DNA of 64,000 nucleotides from Parietaria judaica (lineage: Eukaryota; Streptophyta; Magnoliopsida; Rosales; Urticaceae): assembly GCA_954871525.1 (NCBI GenBank), contig OX940863.1:42952501-43016500 (forward strand), written 5' to 3'. The translations under genes and the position numbers were made by a program. The notes under the pieces were generated by a model. The model was not told the DNA's origin. It saw only the letters and a program-made list of their open reading frames with translations, and made no database searches. Below are positions 1 through 10,021 of this stretch, one piece after another (within the stretch, counting starts at the first letter, position 1; the number at the start of each line of letters is the position of its first letter).

Positions 1-359
1 TAATGTGTAATTTTATTACATTAACTTATTTTATCCCTAAATTGCGAAGCACTATCTCCTAGTTTCTATATGAAGCCGTGAACGGGTTAAAATCTTTACC
101 GAAAAGTGTTAAAAATTGGTTATCTTACGAGAGCAAATACGATGCGTTCTTGATGAAATTTGAGTTGCTAGACCTTCTTTAGGTTGGTATTATTATAAAT
201 TGGGTTAGTTTTGGAATTAAAAGTTTTTGGAGCTCTCTTAAAATCCAGTTTCAACAATTAATGCGTGCTCCAAAAAAAACTGAGTCTTTTTCCCATTTTC
301 CGAGAAAGAACCCTAATTAAACGATATTTTAAACATCAAATGAACTTCAAAATACTTAA
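1..359. repeat. Type A1 satellite monomer (reference copy)
   Basis: This 359 bp copy contains 55 G, 55 C and 10 CpG by hand count. Diagnostic marks are ATTACATTAACTTATTTTAT at the head, GCCGTGAACGGG near base 77, GAGTTGCTAGACC near 162, AGGTTGGT just after, TTGGAATTAAAAG near 210, one GAGCTC (SacI) site near 230, TTAATGCGTGC near 258, a run of eight A after CTCC, and TTCCGAGAAAG near 298. A1 copies head the units starting at 1433, 2867, 3577, 4288, 5721, 6432, 8227, 10022, all units of the 13260-24722 block, and 44629. Confidence 0.95.
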
Positions 360-721
360 TAATGTGTAATTGTATCACTTTTACTTATTATAATACCTAA
401 ACAGCGAAGAGCTATCTCCTAGTTTCTATATCAAGCCGTGAACGGGTTAAAATCTTTACCGAAAACTGTTAAAAATTGGTTTTCTTACGAGAGCAAATAC
501 AATGCGTTCTTGATGAAATTTGAGTTCCTAGACCTTGTTTAGGGTGGTATTATTATAAATTGGGTTAGGTTTTGGCATTGAAAGTTTTTCGAGCTCTCTT
601 AAAATCTAGTTTCAACAATTAACGCGTCCTCCAAAAAAAAACTGAGTCTTTTTCCCATTTTATGCGAAAGAACTCTAATTAAAAGATATTTTAAACAAAA
701 AATGAACTTAAAAATTCTAAA
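360..721. repeat. Type B1 satellite monomer (reference copy)
   Basis: This 362 bp copy carries the B marks GTAATTGTATCACTTTTAC, CAGCGAAGAGC, GAGTTCCTAGACC, GGTTTTGGCATTG, CGAGCTCTC, TTAACGCGTCC (which holds an ACGCGT MluI site) and TATGCGAAAG. It ends in AATTCTAAA in place of the usual ATGCTTAA. Other B1 copies start at 1792, 4647, 6791, 8586, 10380 and 44988; related copies fill the second slot of the 13260-24722 units. Confidence 0.93.
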
Positions 722-1081
722 TAATATGTAATTTTATAGCATTAACTTATTTTAATCCCTAAATTGCGAAGCACTATCTCCTAATTTTTATATGAAGCCG
801 AGTACGGGTTAAAATCTTTACCGAAAAGTGTTAAAAATTGGTTATCTTACGAGAGCAAATACGATGCGTTCTAGATGAAATTTGAGTTGCTGGACCTTCT
901 TTAGGGTGGTATTATTATAAATTTGGCTAGTTTTTGCATTAAAATTTTTTGGAGCTCTCTTAAAATCAAGTTTCAACAATTAATGCGTGCTCCAAAAAAA
1001 ACTGAGTCTTTTTTCCATTTTACGAGAAAGAACCCTAATTAAACGATATTTTAAACAACAAAAGAACTTAAAAATGCTTAA
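722..1081. repeat. Type A2 satellite monomer (reference copy)
   Basis: This 360 bp A variant has head TAATATGTAATTTTATAGC, CTAATTTTTATATGAAGCCG, GAGTTGCTGGACC, AATTTGGCTAGTTTTTGC and a six-T run before GGAGCTC. In the oldest-looking units the position after GCGTTCT reads AGATG; later copies read TGATG. Copies start at 2155, 5009, 13979, 15410, 16842, 18282, 19715, 21147, 22579, 24011 and 45350. A2 heads joined to B tails start at 7153, 8949 and 10742. Confidence 0.93.
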
Positions 1082-1432
1082 TAATGTGTAATTGTATAAC
1101 ATTTACTTATTTTAATCCCTAATAGCGAAGACCTATCTCGTAGTTTCTATATCAAGCCGTTAATGGGTCAAAACTTTTAACGAAAAGTGTTAAAAATTGG
1201 TTTTCTTACGAGACCAAATACGATACGTTTTTGATGAAATTTGAGTTCCTAGACCTTGTTTAGGGTGGTATTATTATAAATTGGGTTAGTTTTGGCATTG
1301 AAAGTTTTTCGAGCTCTCTTAAAATCTAGTTTCAACAATTAACGCGTCCTCCAAAACTCTTTTTCCCATTTTACGCCAAAGAACTCTAATTAAAAGATAT
1401 TTTAAACAAAAAATGAACTTAAAAATGCTTAA
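1082..1432. repeat. Type B2 satellite monomer, 8 bp shorter (reference copy)
   Basis: This 351 bp copy has GCCGTTAATGGGTCAAAAC, GAGACCAAATACGATACG and ACGCCAAAG. It lacks about 8 bp where other monomers have a longer A run plus CTGA: it reads CTCCAAAACTCTTTTTCCC (in sister copies CTCCAAAAGTCTTTTTCCC). This deletion sets the 351-353 bp length of most B2 copies and recurs in many B copies to the right, so it is an old marker. Copies start at 2515, 3226, 3936, 5369, 6080, 14339, 15770, 18642, 20075, 21507, 22939, 24371 and 45710. Confidence 0.93.
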
Positions 1433-2866
1433 TAATGTGTAATTTTATTACATTAACTTATTTTATCCCTAAATTGCGAAGCACTATCTCCTAGTTTCTA
1501 TATGAAGCCGTGAACAGGTTAAAATCTTTACCGAAAAGTGTTAAAAATTGGTTATCTTACGAGAGCAAATACGATGCGTTCTTGATGAAATTTGAGTTGC
1601 TAGACCTTCTTTAGGTTGGTATTATTATAAATTGGTTTAGTTTTGGAATTAAAAGTTTTTGGAGCTCTCTTAAAATCCAGTTTCAACAATTAATGCGTGC
1701 TCCAAAAAAAACTGAGTCTTTTTCCCATTTTCCGAGAAAGAACCCTAATTAAACGATATTTTAGACATCAAATGAACTTCAAAATACTTAATAATGTGTA
1801 ATTGTATCACTTTTACTTATTATAATACCTAAACAGCGAAGAGCTATCTCCTAGTTTCTATATCAAGCCGTGAACGGGTTAAAATCTTTACCGAAAACTG
1901 TTAAAAATTGGTTTTCTTACGAGAGCAAATACAATGCGTTCTTGATGAAATTTGAGTTCCTAGACCTTGTTTAGGGTGGTATTATTATAAATTGGGTTAG
2001 GTTTTGGCATTGAAAGTTTTTCGAGCTCTCTTAAAATCTAGTTTCAACAATTAACGCGTCCTCCAAAAAAAAAACTGAGTCTTTTTCCCATTTTATGCGA
2101 AAGAACTCTAATTAAAAGATATTTTAAACAAAAAATGAACTTAAAAATTCTAAATAATATGTAATTTTATAGCATTAACTTATTTTAATCCCTAAATTGC
2201 GAAGCACTATCTCCTAATTTTTATATGAAGCCGAGTACGGGTTAAAATCTTTACCGAAAAGTGTTAAAAATTGGTTATCTTACGAGAGCAAATACGATGC
2301 GTTCTAGATGAAATTTGAGTTGCTGGACCTTCTTTAGGGTGGTATTATTATAAATTTGGCTAGTTTTTGCATTAAAATTTTTTGGAGCTCTCTTAAAATC
2401 AAGTTTCAACAATTAATGCGTGCTCCAAAAAAAACTGAGTCTTTTTTCCATTTTCCGAGAAAGAACCCTAATTAAACGATATTTTAAACAACAAAAGAAC
2501 TTAAAAATGCTTAATAATGTGTAATTGTATAACATTTACTTATTTTAATACCTAAACAGCGAAGAGCTATCTCGTAGTTTCTATATCAAGCCGTTAATGG
2601 GTCAAAACTTTTAACGAAAAGTGTTAAAAATTGGTTTTCTTACGAGACCAAATACGATACGTTTTTGATGAAATTTGAGTTCCTAGACCTTGTTTAGGGT
2701 GGTATTATTATAAATTGGGTTAGTTTTGGCATTGAAAGTTTTTCGAGCTCTCTTAAAATCTAGTTTCAACAATTAACGCGTCCTCTAAAACTCTTTTTCC
2801 CATTTTACGCCAAAGAACTCTAATTAAAAGATATTTTAAACAAAAAATGAACTTAAAAATGCTTAA
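1433..2866. repeat. Four-monomer HOR unit, copy 2
   Basis: Monomers start at 1433, 1792, 2155 and 2515; the unit is 1,434 bp. It differs from copy 1 at only scattered bases, for example GAACAGG in place of GAACGGG in A1, one more A in the B1 A-run, and a B2 head of the CCTAAACAGCGAAGAGC type in place of CCTAATAGCGAAGACC. Confidence 0.93.
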
Positions 2867-3576
2867 TAATGTGTAATTTTATTACATTAACTTATTTTAT
2901 CCCTAAATTGCGAAGCACTATCTCCTAGTTTCTATATGAAGCCGTGAACAGGTTAAAATCTTTACCGAAAAGTGTTAAAAATTGGTTATCTTACGAGAGC
3001 AAATACGATGCGTTCTTGATGAAATTTGAGTTGCTAGACCTTCTTTAGGTTGGTATTATTATAAATTGGTTTAGTTTTGGAATTAAAAGTTTTTGGAGCT
3101 CTCTTAAAATCCAGTTTCAACAATTAATGCGTGCTCCAAAAAAAACTGAGTCTTTTTCCCATTTTACGAGAAAGAACCCTAATTAAACGATATTTTAAAC
3201 AACAAAAGAACTTAAAAATGCTTAATAATGTGTAATTGTATAACATTTACTTATTTTAATCCCTAATAGCGAAGACCTATCTCCTAGTTTCTATATCAAG
3301 CCGTTAATGGGTCAAAACTTTTAACGAAAAGTGTTAAAAATTGGTTTTCTTACGAGACCAAATACGATACGTTTTTGATGAAATTTGAGTTCCTAGACCT
3401 TGTTCAGGGTGGTATTATTATAAATTGGGTTAGTTTTGGCATTGAAAGTTTTTCGAGCTCTCTTAAAATCTAGTTTCAACAATTAACGCGTCCTCCAAAA
3501 GTCTTTTTCCCATTTTACGCCAAAGAACTCTAATTAAAAGATATTTTAAACAAAAAATGAACTTAAAAATGCTTAA
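2867..3576. repeat. Shortened HOR unit A1-B2, copy 1
   Basis: Monomers start at 2867 and 3226 (710 bp). An A1 is followed directly by a B2; the B1-A2 middle pair is missing. The A1 tail reads TTTACGAGAAAG then AACAACAAAAGAAC, which is the A2 tail. The exchange therefore fell within the A monomer, joining an A1 head to an A2 tail and skipping two monomers. Confidence 0.9.
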
Positions 3577-4287
3577 TAATGTGTAATTTTATTACATTAA
3601 CTTATTTTATCCCTAAATTGCGAAGCACTATCTCCTAGTTTCTATATGAAGCCGTGAACGGGTTAAAATCTTTACCGAAAAGTGTTAAAAATTGGTTATC
3701 TTACGAGAGCAAATACGATGCGTTCTTGATGAAATTTGAGTTGCTAGACCTTCTTTAGGTTGGTATTATTATAAATTGGGTTAGTTTTGGAATTAAAAGT
3801 TTTTGGAGCTCTCTTAAAATCCATTTTTAACAATTAATGCGTGCTCCAAAAAAAACTGAGTCTTTTTCCCATTTTCCGAGAAAGAACCCTAATTAAACGA
3901 TATTTTAAACATCAAACGAACTTAAAAATGCTTAATAATGTGTAATTGTATCACATTTACTTATTTTAATACCTAAACAGCGAAGAGCTATCTCCTAGTT
4001 TCTATATCAAGCCGTTAATGGGTCAAAACTTTTAACGAAAAGTGTTAAAAATTGGTTTTCTTACGAGACCAAATACGATACGTTTTTGATGAAATTTGAG
4101 TTCCTAGACCTTGTTTAGGGTGGTATTATTATAAATTGGGTTAGTTTTGGCATTGAAAGTTTTTCGAGCTCTCTTAAAATCTAGTTTCAACAATTAACGC
4201 GTCCTCCAAAAGTCTTTTCACCATTTTACGCCAAAGAACTCTAATTAAAAGATATTTTAAACAAAAAATGATCTTAAAAATGCTTAA
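3577..4287. repeat. Shortened HOR unit A1-B2, copy 2
   Basis: Monomers start at 3577 and 3936 (711 bp). The A1 again passes straight to a B2 of the GGGTCAAAAC type. The A1 tail has an intermediate reading, ACATCAAACGAAC, between the A1 tail (ACATCAAATGAAC) and the A2 tail (ACAACAAACGAAC), so it arose separately from, or was modified after, the 2867 copy. Confidence 0.9.
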
Positions 4288-5720
4288 TAATGTGTAATTT
4301 TATTACATTAACTTATTTTATCCCTAAATTGCGAAGCACTATCTCCTAGTTTCTATATGAAGCCGTGAACGGGTTAAAATCTTTACCGAAAAGTGTTAAA
4401 AATTGGTTATCTTACGAGAGCAAATACGATGCGTTCTTGATGAAATTTGAGTTGCTAGACCTTCTTTAGGTTGGTATTATTATAAATTGGGTTAGTTTTG
4501 GAATTAAAAGTTTTTGGAGCTCTCTTAAAATCCAGTTTCAACAATTAATGCGTGCTCCAAAAAAAACTGAGTCTTTTTCCCATTTTCCGAGAAAGAACCC
4601 TAATTAAACGATATTTTAAACATCAAATGAACTTCAAAATACTTAATAATGTGTAATTGTATCACTTTTACTTATTATAATACCTAAACAGCGAAGAGCT
4701 ATCTCCTAGTTTCTATATCAAGCCGTGAACGGGTTAAAATCTTTACCGAAAACTGTTAAAAATTGGTTTTCTTACGAGAGCAAATACAATGCGTTCTTGA
4801 TGAAATTTGAGTTCCTAGACCTTTTTTAGGGTGGTATTATTATAAATTGGGTTAGGTTTTGGCATTGAAAGTTTTTCGAGCTCTCTTAAAATCTAGTTTC
4901 AACAATTAACGCGTCCTCCAAAAAAAAACTGAGTCTTTTTCCCATTTTATGCGAAAGAACTCTAATTAAAAGATATTTTAAACAAAAAATGAACTTAAAA
5001 ATTCTAAATAATATGTAATTTTATAGCATTAACTTATTTTAATCCCTAAATTGCGAAGCACTATCTCCTAATTTTTATATGAAGCCGAGAACGGGTTAAA
5101 ATCTTTACCGAAAAGTGTTAAAAATTGGTTATCTTACGAGAGCAAATACGATGCGTTCTAGATGAAATTTGAGTTGCTGGACCTTCTTTAGGGTGGTATT
5201 ATTATAAATTTGGCTAGTTTTTGCATTAAAATTTTTTGGAGCTCTCTTAAAATCAAGTTTCAACAATTAATGCGTGCTAACAAAAAAACTGAGTCTTTTT
5301 TCCATTTTCCGAGAAAGAACCCTAATTAAACGATATTTTAAACAACAAACGAACTTAAAAATGCTTAATAATGTGTAATTGTATCACATTTACTTATTTT
5401 AATACCTAAACAGCGAAGAGCTATCTCCTAGTTTCTATATCAAGCCGTTAATGGGTCAAAACTTTTAACGAAAAGTGTTAAAAATTGGTTTTCTTACGAG
5501 ACCAAATACGATACGTTTTTGATGAAATTTGAGTTCCTAGACCTTGTTTAGGGTGGTATTATTATAAATTGGGTTAGTTTTGGAATTGAAAGTTTTTCGA
5601 GCTCTCTTAAAATCTAGTTTCAACAATTAACGTGTCCTCCAAAACTCTTTTTCCCATTTTACGCCAAAGAACTCTAATTAAAAGATATTTTAAACAAAAA
5701 ATGAACTTAAAAATGCTTAA
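4288..5720. repeat. Four-monomer HOR unit, copy 3
   Basis: Monomers start at 4288, 4647, 5009 and 5369 (1,433 bp). All four types are present in order. The A2 copy keeps TTCTAGATG and has a private GCTAACAAAAAAAC reading at its A-run. Confidence 0.92.
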
Positions 5721-6431
5721 TAATGTGTAATTTTATTACATTAACTTATTTTATCCCTAAATTGCGAAGCACTATCTCCTAGTTTCTATATGAAGCCGTG
5801 AACGGGTTAAAATCTTTACCGAAAAGTGTTAAAAATTGGTTATCTTACGAGAGCAAATACGATGCGTTCTTGATGAAATTTGAGTTGCTAGACCTTCTTT
5901 AGGTTGGTATTATTATAAATTGGTTTAGTTTTGGAATTAAAAGTTTTTGGAGCTCTCTTAAAATCCAGTTTCAACAATTAATGCGTGCTCCAAAAAAAAC
6001 TGAGTCGTTTTCCCATTTTCCGAGAAAGAACCCTAATTAAACGATATTTTAAACAACAAACGAACTTAAAAATGCTTAATAATGTGTAATTGTATCACAT
6101 TTACTTATTTTAATACCTAAACAGCGAAGAGCTATCTCCTAGTTTCTATATCAAGCCGTTAATGGGTCAAAACTTTTAACGAAAACTGTTAAAAATTGGT
6201 TTTCTTACGAGACCAAATACGATACGTTTTTGATGAAATTTGAGTTCCTAGACCTTGTTTAGGGTGGTATTATTATAAATTGGGTTAGTTTTGGCATTGA
6301 AAGTTTTTCGAGCTCTCTTAAAATCTAGTTTCAACAATTAACGCGTCCTCCAAAAGTCTTTTTCCCATTTTACGCCAAAGAACTCTAATTAAAAGATATT
6401 TTAAACAAAAAATGAACTTAAAAATGCTTAA
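5721..6431. repeat. Shortened HOR unit A1-B2, copy 3
   Basis: Monomers start at 5721 and 6080 (711 bp). The A1 has an A2-type tail (ACAACAAACGAAC) and runs straight into B2, like the units at 2867 and 3577. It closes the four-monomer region before the five-monomer units begin. Confidence 0.9.
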
Positions 6432-8226
6432 TAATGTGTAATTTTATTACATTAACTTATTTTATCCCTAAATTGCGAAGCACTATCTCCTAGTTTCTAT
6501 ATGAAGCCGTGAACGGGTTAAAATCTTTACCGAAAAGTGTTAAAAATTGGTTATCTTACGAGAGCAAATACGATGCGTTCTTGATGAAATTTGAGTTGCT
6601 AGACCTTCTTTAGGTTGGTATTATTATAAATTGGGTTAGTTTTGGAATTAAAAGTTTTTGGAGCTCTCTTAAAATCTAGTTTCAACAATTAATGCGTGCT
6701 CCAAAAAAAACTGAGTCTTTTTTCCATTTTCCGAGAAAGAACCCTAATTAAACGATATTTTAAACATCAAATGAACTTCAAAATACTTAATAATGTGTAA
6801 TTGTATCACTTTTACTTATTATAATACCTAAACAACGAAGAGCTATCTCCTAGTTTCTATATCAAGCCGTGAACGGGTTAAAATCTTTACCGAAAACTGT
6901 TAAAAATTGGTTTTCTTACGAGAGCAAATACGATGCGTTCTTGATGAAATTTGAGTTCCTAGACCTTGTTTAGGGTGGTATTATTATAAATTGGGTTAGG
7001 TTTTGGCATTGAAAGTTTTTCGAGCTCTCTTAAAATCTAGTTTCAACAATTAACGCGTCCTCCAAAAAAAAGCTGAGTCTTTTTCCCATTTTATGCGAAA
7101 GAACTGTAATTAAAAGATATTTTAAACAAAAAATGAACTTAAAAATGCTAAATAATATGTAATTTTATAACATTAACTTATTTTAATCCCTAAATTGCGA
7201 AGCACTATCTCCTAATTTTTATATGAAGCCGAGAACGGGTTAAAATCTTTACCGAAAAGTGTTAAAAATTGGTTATCTTACGAGAGCAAATACGATGCGT
7301 TCTTGATGAAATTTGAGTTGCTGGACCTTCTTTAGGGTGGTATTATTATAAATTTGGCTAGTTTTTGCATTAAAATTTTTTGGAGCTCTCTTAAAATCCA
7401 GTTTCAACAATTAATGCGTGCTCCAAAAAAAAACAGAGTCTTTTTCCCATTTTACGCGAAAGAACTCTAATTAAAAGATATTTTAAACAAAAATTCAACT
7501 TAACAATGCTTAATAATGTGTAATTTTATTACATAAACTTATTTTATTCCCTAAATTGCAAAGCAATATCTCCTAGTTTCTATATGAAGCCGTGAACAGG
7601 TTAAAATCTTTACCGAAAAGTGTTAAAAAATTGTTATCTTACGAGAGCAAATACGATGCGTTCTTGATGAAATTTGAGTTGCTAGACCTTCTTTAGGGTG
7701 GTATTAGTATAAATTGGGTTAGTTTTGACATTAAAAGTTTTTGGAGCTCTCTTAAAATCCAGTTTCAACAATTAATGCGTGCTCCAAAAAAAACTGAGTC
7801 TTTTTCCCATTTTTCGAGAAAGAACCCTAATTAAACGATATTTTAAACATCAAATGAACTTCAAAATACTTAATAATGTGTAATTGTATCACTTTTACTT
7901 ATTTTAATACCTAAACAGCGAAGAGCTATCTCCTAGTTTCTATATCAAGCCGTTAATGGGTTAAAACTATTAACGAAAAGTGTTAAAAATTGGTTTTCTT
8001 ACGAGAGCAAATACGATGCGTTCTTGATGAAATTTGAGTTCCTAGACCTTGTTTAGGGTGGTATTATTATAAATTGGGTTAGGTTTTGGCATTGAAAGTT
8101 TTTCGAGCTCTCTTAAAATCTAGTTTCAACAATTAACGCGTCCTCCAAAAGTCTTTTTCCCATTTTACGCCAAAGAACTCTAATTAAAAGATATTTTAAA
8201 CAAAAAATGAACTTAAAAATGCTTAA
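6432..8226. repeat. Five-monomer HOR unit A1-B1-A2/B-A3-B3, copy 1
   Basis: Monomers start at 6432, 6791, 7153, 7514 and 7874 (1,795 bp). The third is a chimera with an A2 head and B tail, so it is followed by another A (A3: TTGCAAAGCAATATCTCC, GGTATTAGTATAAATTG, TTTTGACATT). The odd monomer number is explained by this fusion. B3 has GTTAATGGGTTAAAAC and no GGGTC. Confidence 0.92.
7153..7513. repeat. Chimeric A2/B monomer
   Basis: The head and middle are A2 (TAATATGTAATTTTATAAC, GAGTTGCTGGACC, TTAATGCGTGCTCC) and the last fifth is B (ACAGAGTC, TTTTACGCGAAAG, ACTCTAATTAAAAG). The switch lies in the A-run near 7424-7434. The next monomer is an A, so an A-A neighbour pair results. Confidence 0.92.
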
Positions 8227-10021
8227 TAATGTGTAATTTTATTACATTAACTTATTTTATCCCTAAATTGCGAAGCACTATCTCCTAGTTTCTATATGAA
8301 GCCGTGAACGGGTTAAAATCTTTACCGAAAAGTGTTAAAAATTGGTTATCTTACGAGAGCAAATACGATGCGTTCTTGATGAAATTTGAGTTGCTAGACC
8401 TTCTTTAGGTTGGTATTATTATAAATTGGGTTAGTTTTGGAATTAAAAGTTTTTGGAGCTCTCTTAAAATCTAGTTTCAACAATTAATGCGTGCTCCAAA
8501 AAAAACTGAGTCTTTTTTCCATTTTCCGAGAAAGAACCCTAATTAAACGATATTTTAAACATCAAATGAACTTCAAAATACTTAATAATGTGTAATTGTA
8601 TCACTTTTACTTATTATAATACCTAAACAGCGAAGAGCTATCTCCTAGTTTCTATATCAAGCCGTGAACGGGTTAAAATCTTTACCGAAAACTGTTAAAA
8701 ATTGGTTTTCTTACGAGAGCAAATACGATGCGTTCTTGATGAAATTTGAGTTCCTAGACCTTGTTTAGGGTGGTATTATTATAAATTGGGTTAGGTTTTG
8801 GCATTGAAAGTTTTTCGAGCTCTCTTAAAATCTAGTTTCAACAATTAACGCGTCGTCCAAAAAAAAAGCTGAGTCTTTTTCCCATTTTATGCGAAAGAAC
8901 TCTAATTAAAAGATATTTTAAACAAAAAATGAACTTAAAAATTCTAAATAATATGTAATTTTATAACATTAACTTATTTTAATCCCTAAATTGCGAAGCA
9001 CTATCTTCTAATTTTTATATGAAGCCGAGAACGGGTTAAAATCTTTACCGAAAAGTGTTAAAAATTGGTTATCTTACGAGAGCAAATACGATGCGTTCTT
9101 GATGAAATTTGAGTTGCTGGACCTTCTTTAGGGTGGTATTATTATAAATTTGGCTAGTTTTTGCATTAAAATTTTTTGGAGCTCTCTTAAAATCCAGTTT
9201 CAACAATTAATGCGTGCTCCAAAAAAAACAGAGTCTTTTTCCCATTTTACGCGAAAGAACTCTAATTAAAACATATTTTAAACAAAAAATCAACTTAACA
9301 ATGCTTAATAATGTGTAATTTTATTACATAAACTTATTTTATTCCCTAAATTGCAAAGCAATATCTCCTAGTTTCTATATGAAGCCGTGAACAGGTTAAA
9401 ATCTTTACCGAAAAGTGTTAAAAAATTGTTATCTTACGAGAGCAAATACGATGCGTTCTTGATGAAATTTGAGTTGCTAGACCTTCTTTAGGGTGGTATT
9501 AGTATAAATTGGGTTAGTTTTGACATTAAAAGTTTTTGGAGCTCTCTTAAAATCCAGTTTCAACAATTAATGCGTGCTCCAAAAAAAACTGAGTCTTTTT
9601 CCCATTTTCCGAGAAAGAACCCTAATTAAACGATATTTTAAACATCAAATGAACTTCAAAATACTTAATAATGTGTAATTGTATCACTTTTACTTATTTT
9701 AATACCTAAACAGCGAAGAGCTATCTCCTAGTTTCTATATCAAGCCGTTAATGGGTTAAAACTTTTAACGAAAAGTGTTAAAAATTGGTTTTCTTACGAG
9801 AGCAAATACGATGCGTTCTTGATGAAATTTGAGTTCCTAGACCTTGTTTAGGGTGGTATTATTATAAATTGGGTTAGGTTTTGGCATTGAAAGTTTTTTG
9901 AGCTCTCTTAAAATCTAGTTTCAACAATTAACGCGTCCTCCAAAAGTCTTTTTCCCATTTTACGCCAAAGAACTCTAATTAAAAGATATTTTAAACAAAA
10001 AATGAACTTACAAATGCTTAA
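8227..10021. repeat. Five-monomer HOR unit, copy 2
   Basis: Monomers start at 8227, 8586, 8949, 9309 and 9669. The length is 1,795 bp, exactly as in copy 1, and sequence differences are few, for example CGCGTCGTCC in B1, ACTATCTTCTAA in A2/B and AGTTTTTTGAGC in B3. The duplication is recent compared with the A/B split. Confidence 0.92.
8949..9308. repeat. Chimeric A2/B monomer, second copy
   Basis: It has the same junction as the 7153 monomer, so it was copied along with the five-mer and did not arise by a new event. The A-run is one base shorter and the B tail reads AAAACATATTTTAAAC. Confidence 0.92.

Larger units (their letters stand above)
1..1432. repeat. Four-monomer HOR unit A1-B1-A2-B2, copy 1
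   Basis: Monomers start at 1, 360, 722 and 1082. The four are clearly different from each other, yet each is nearly identical to the monomer four places on (1433, 1792, 2155, 2515). This is the defining sign of a higher-order repeat, with a unit of 1,432 bp here. The window edge happens to coincide with an A head, so an earlier copy probably lies to the left. Confidence 0.93.

Noticed and set aside
1..359. 360 bp monomer as a fused pair of ~180 bp units
   Set aside because: TTAAAATC occurs twice about 152 bp apart and there are weak AT-rich similarities, but the halves do not align in any sustained way by eye.
1..359. Canonical CENP-B box around GAACGGG in A monomers
   Set aside because: Aligning CGGG leaves GAAG where TTCG is needed and G where A is needed, so the box fails.
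1..359. Identity with known ~359-360 bp insect satellites
   Set aside because: Only the unit length agrees. I do not recognise the sequence and could not search, so no family name is assigned.
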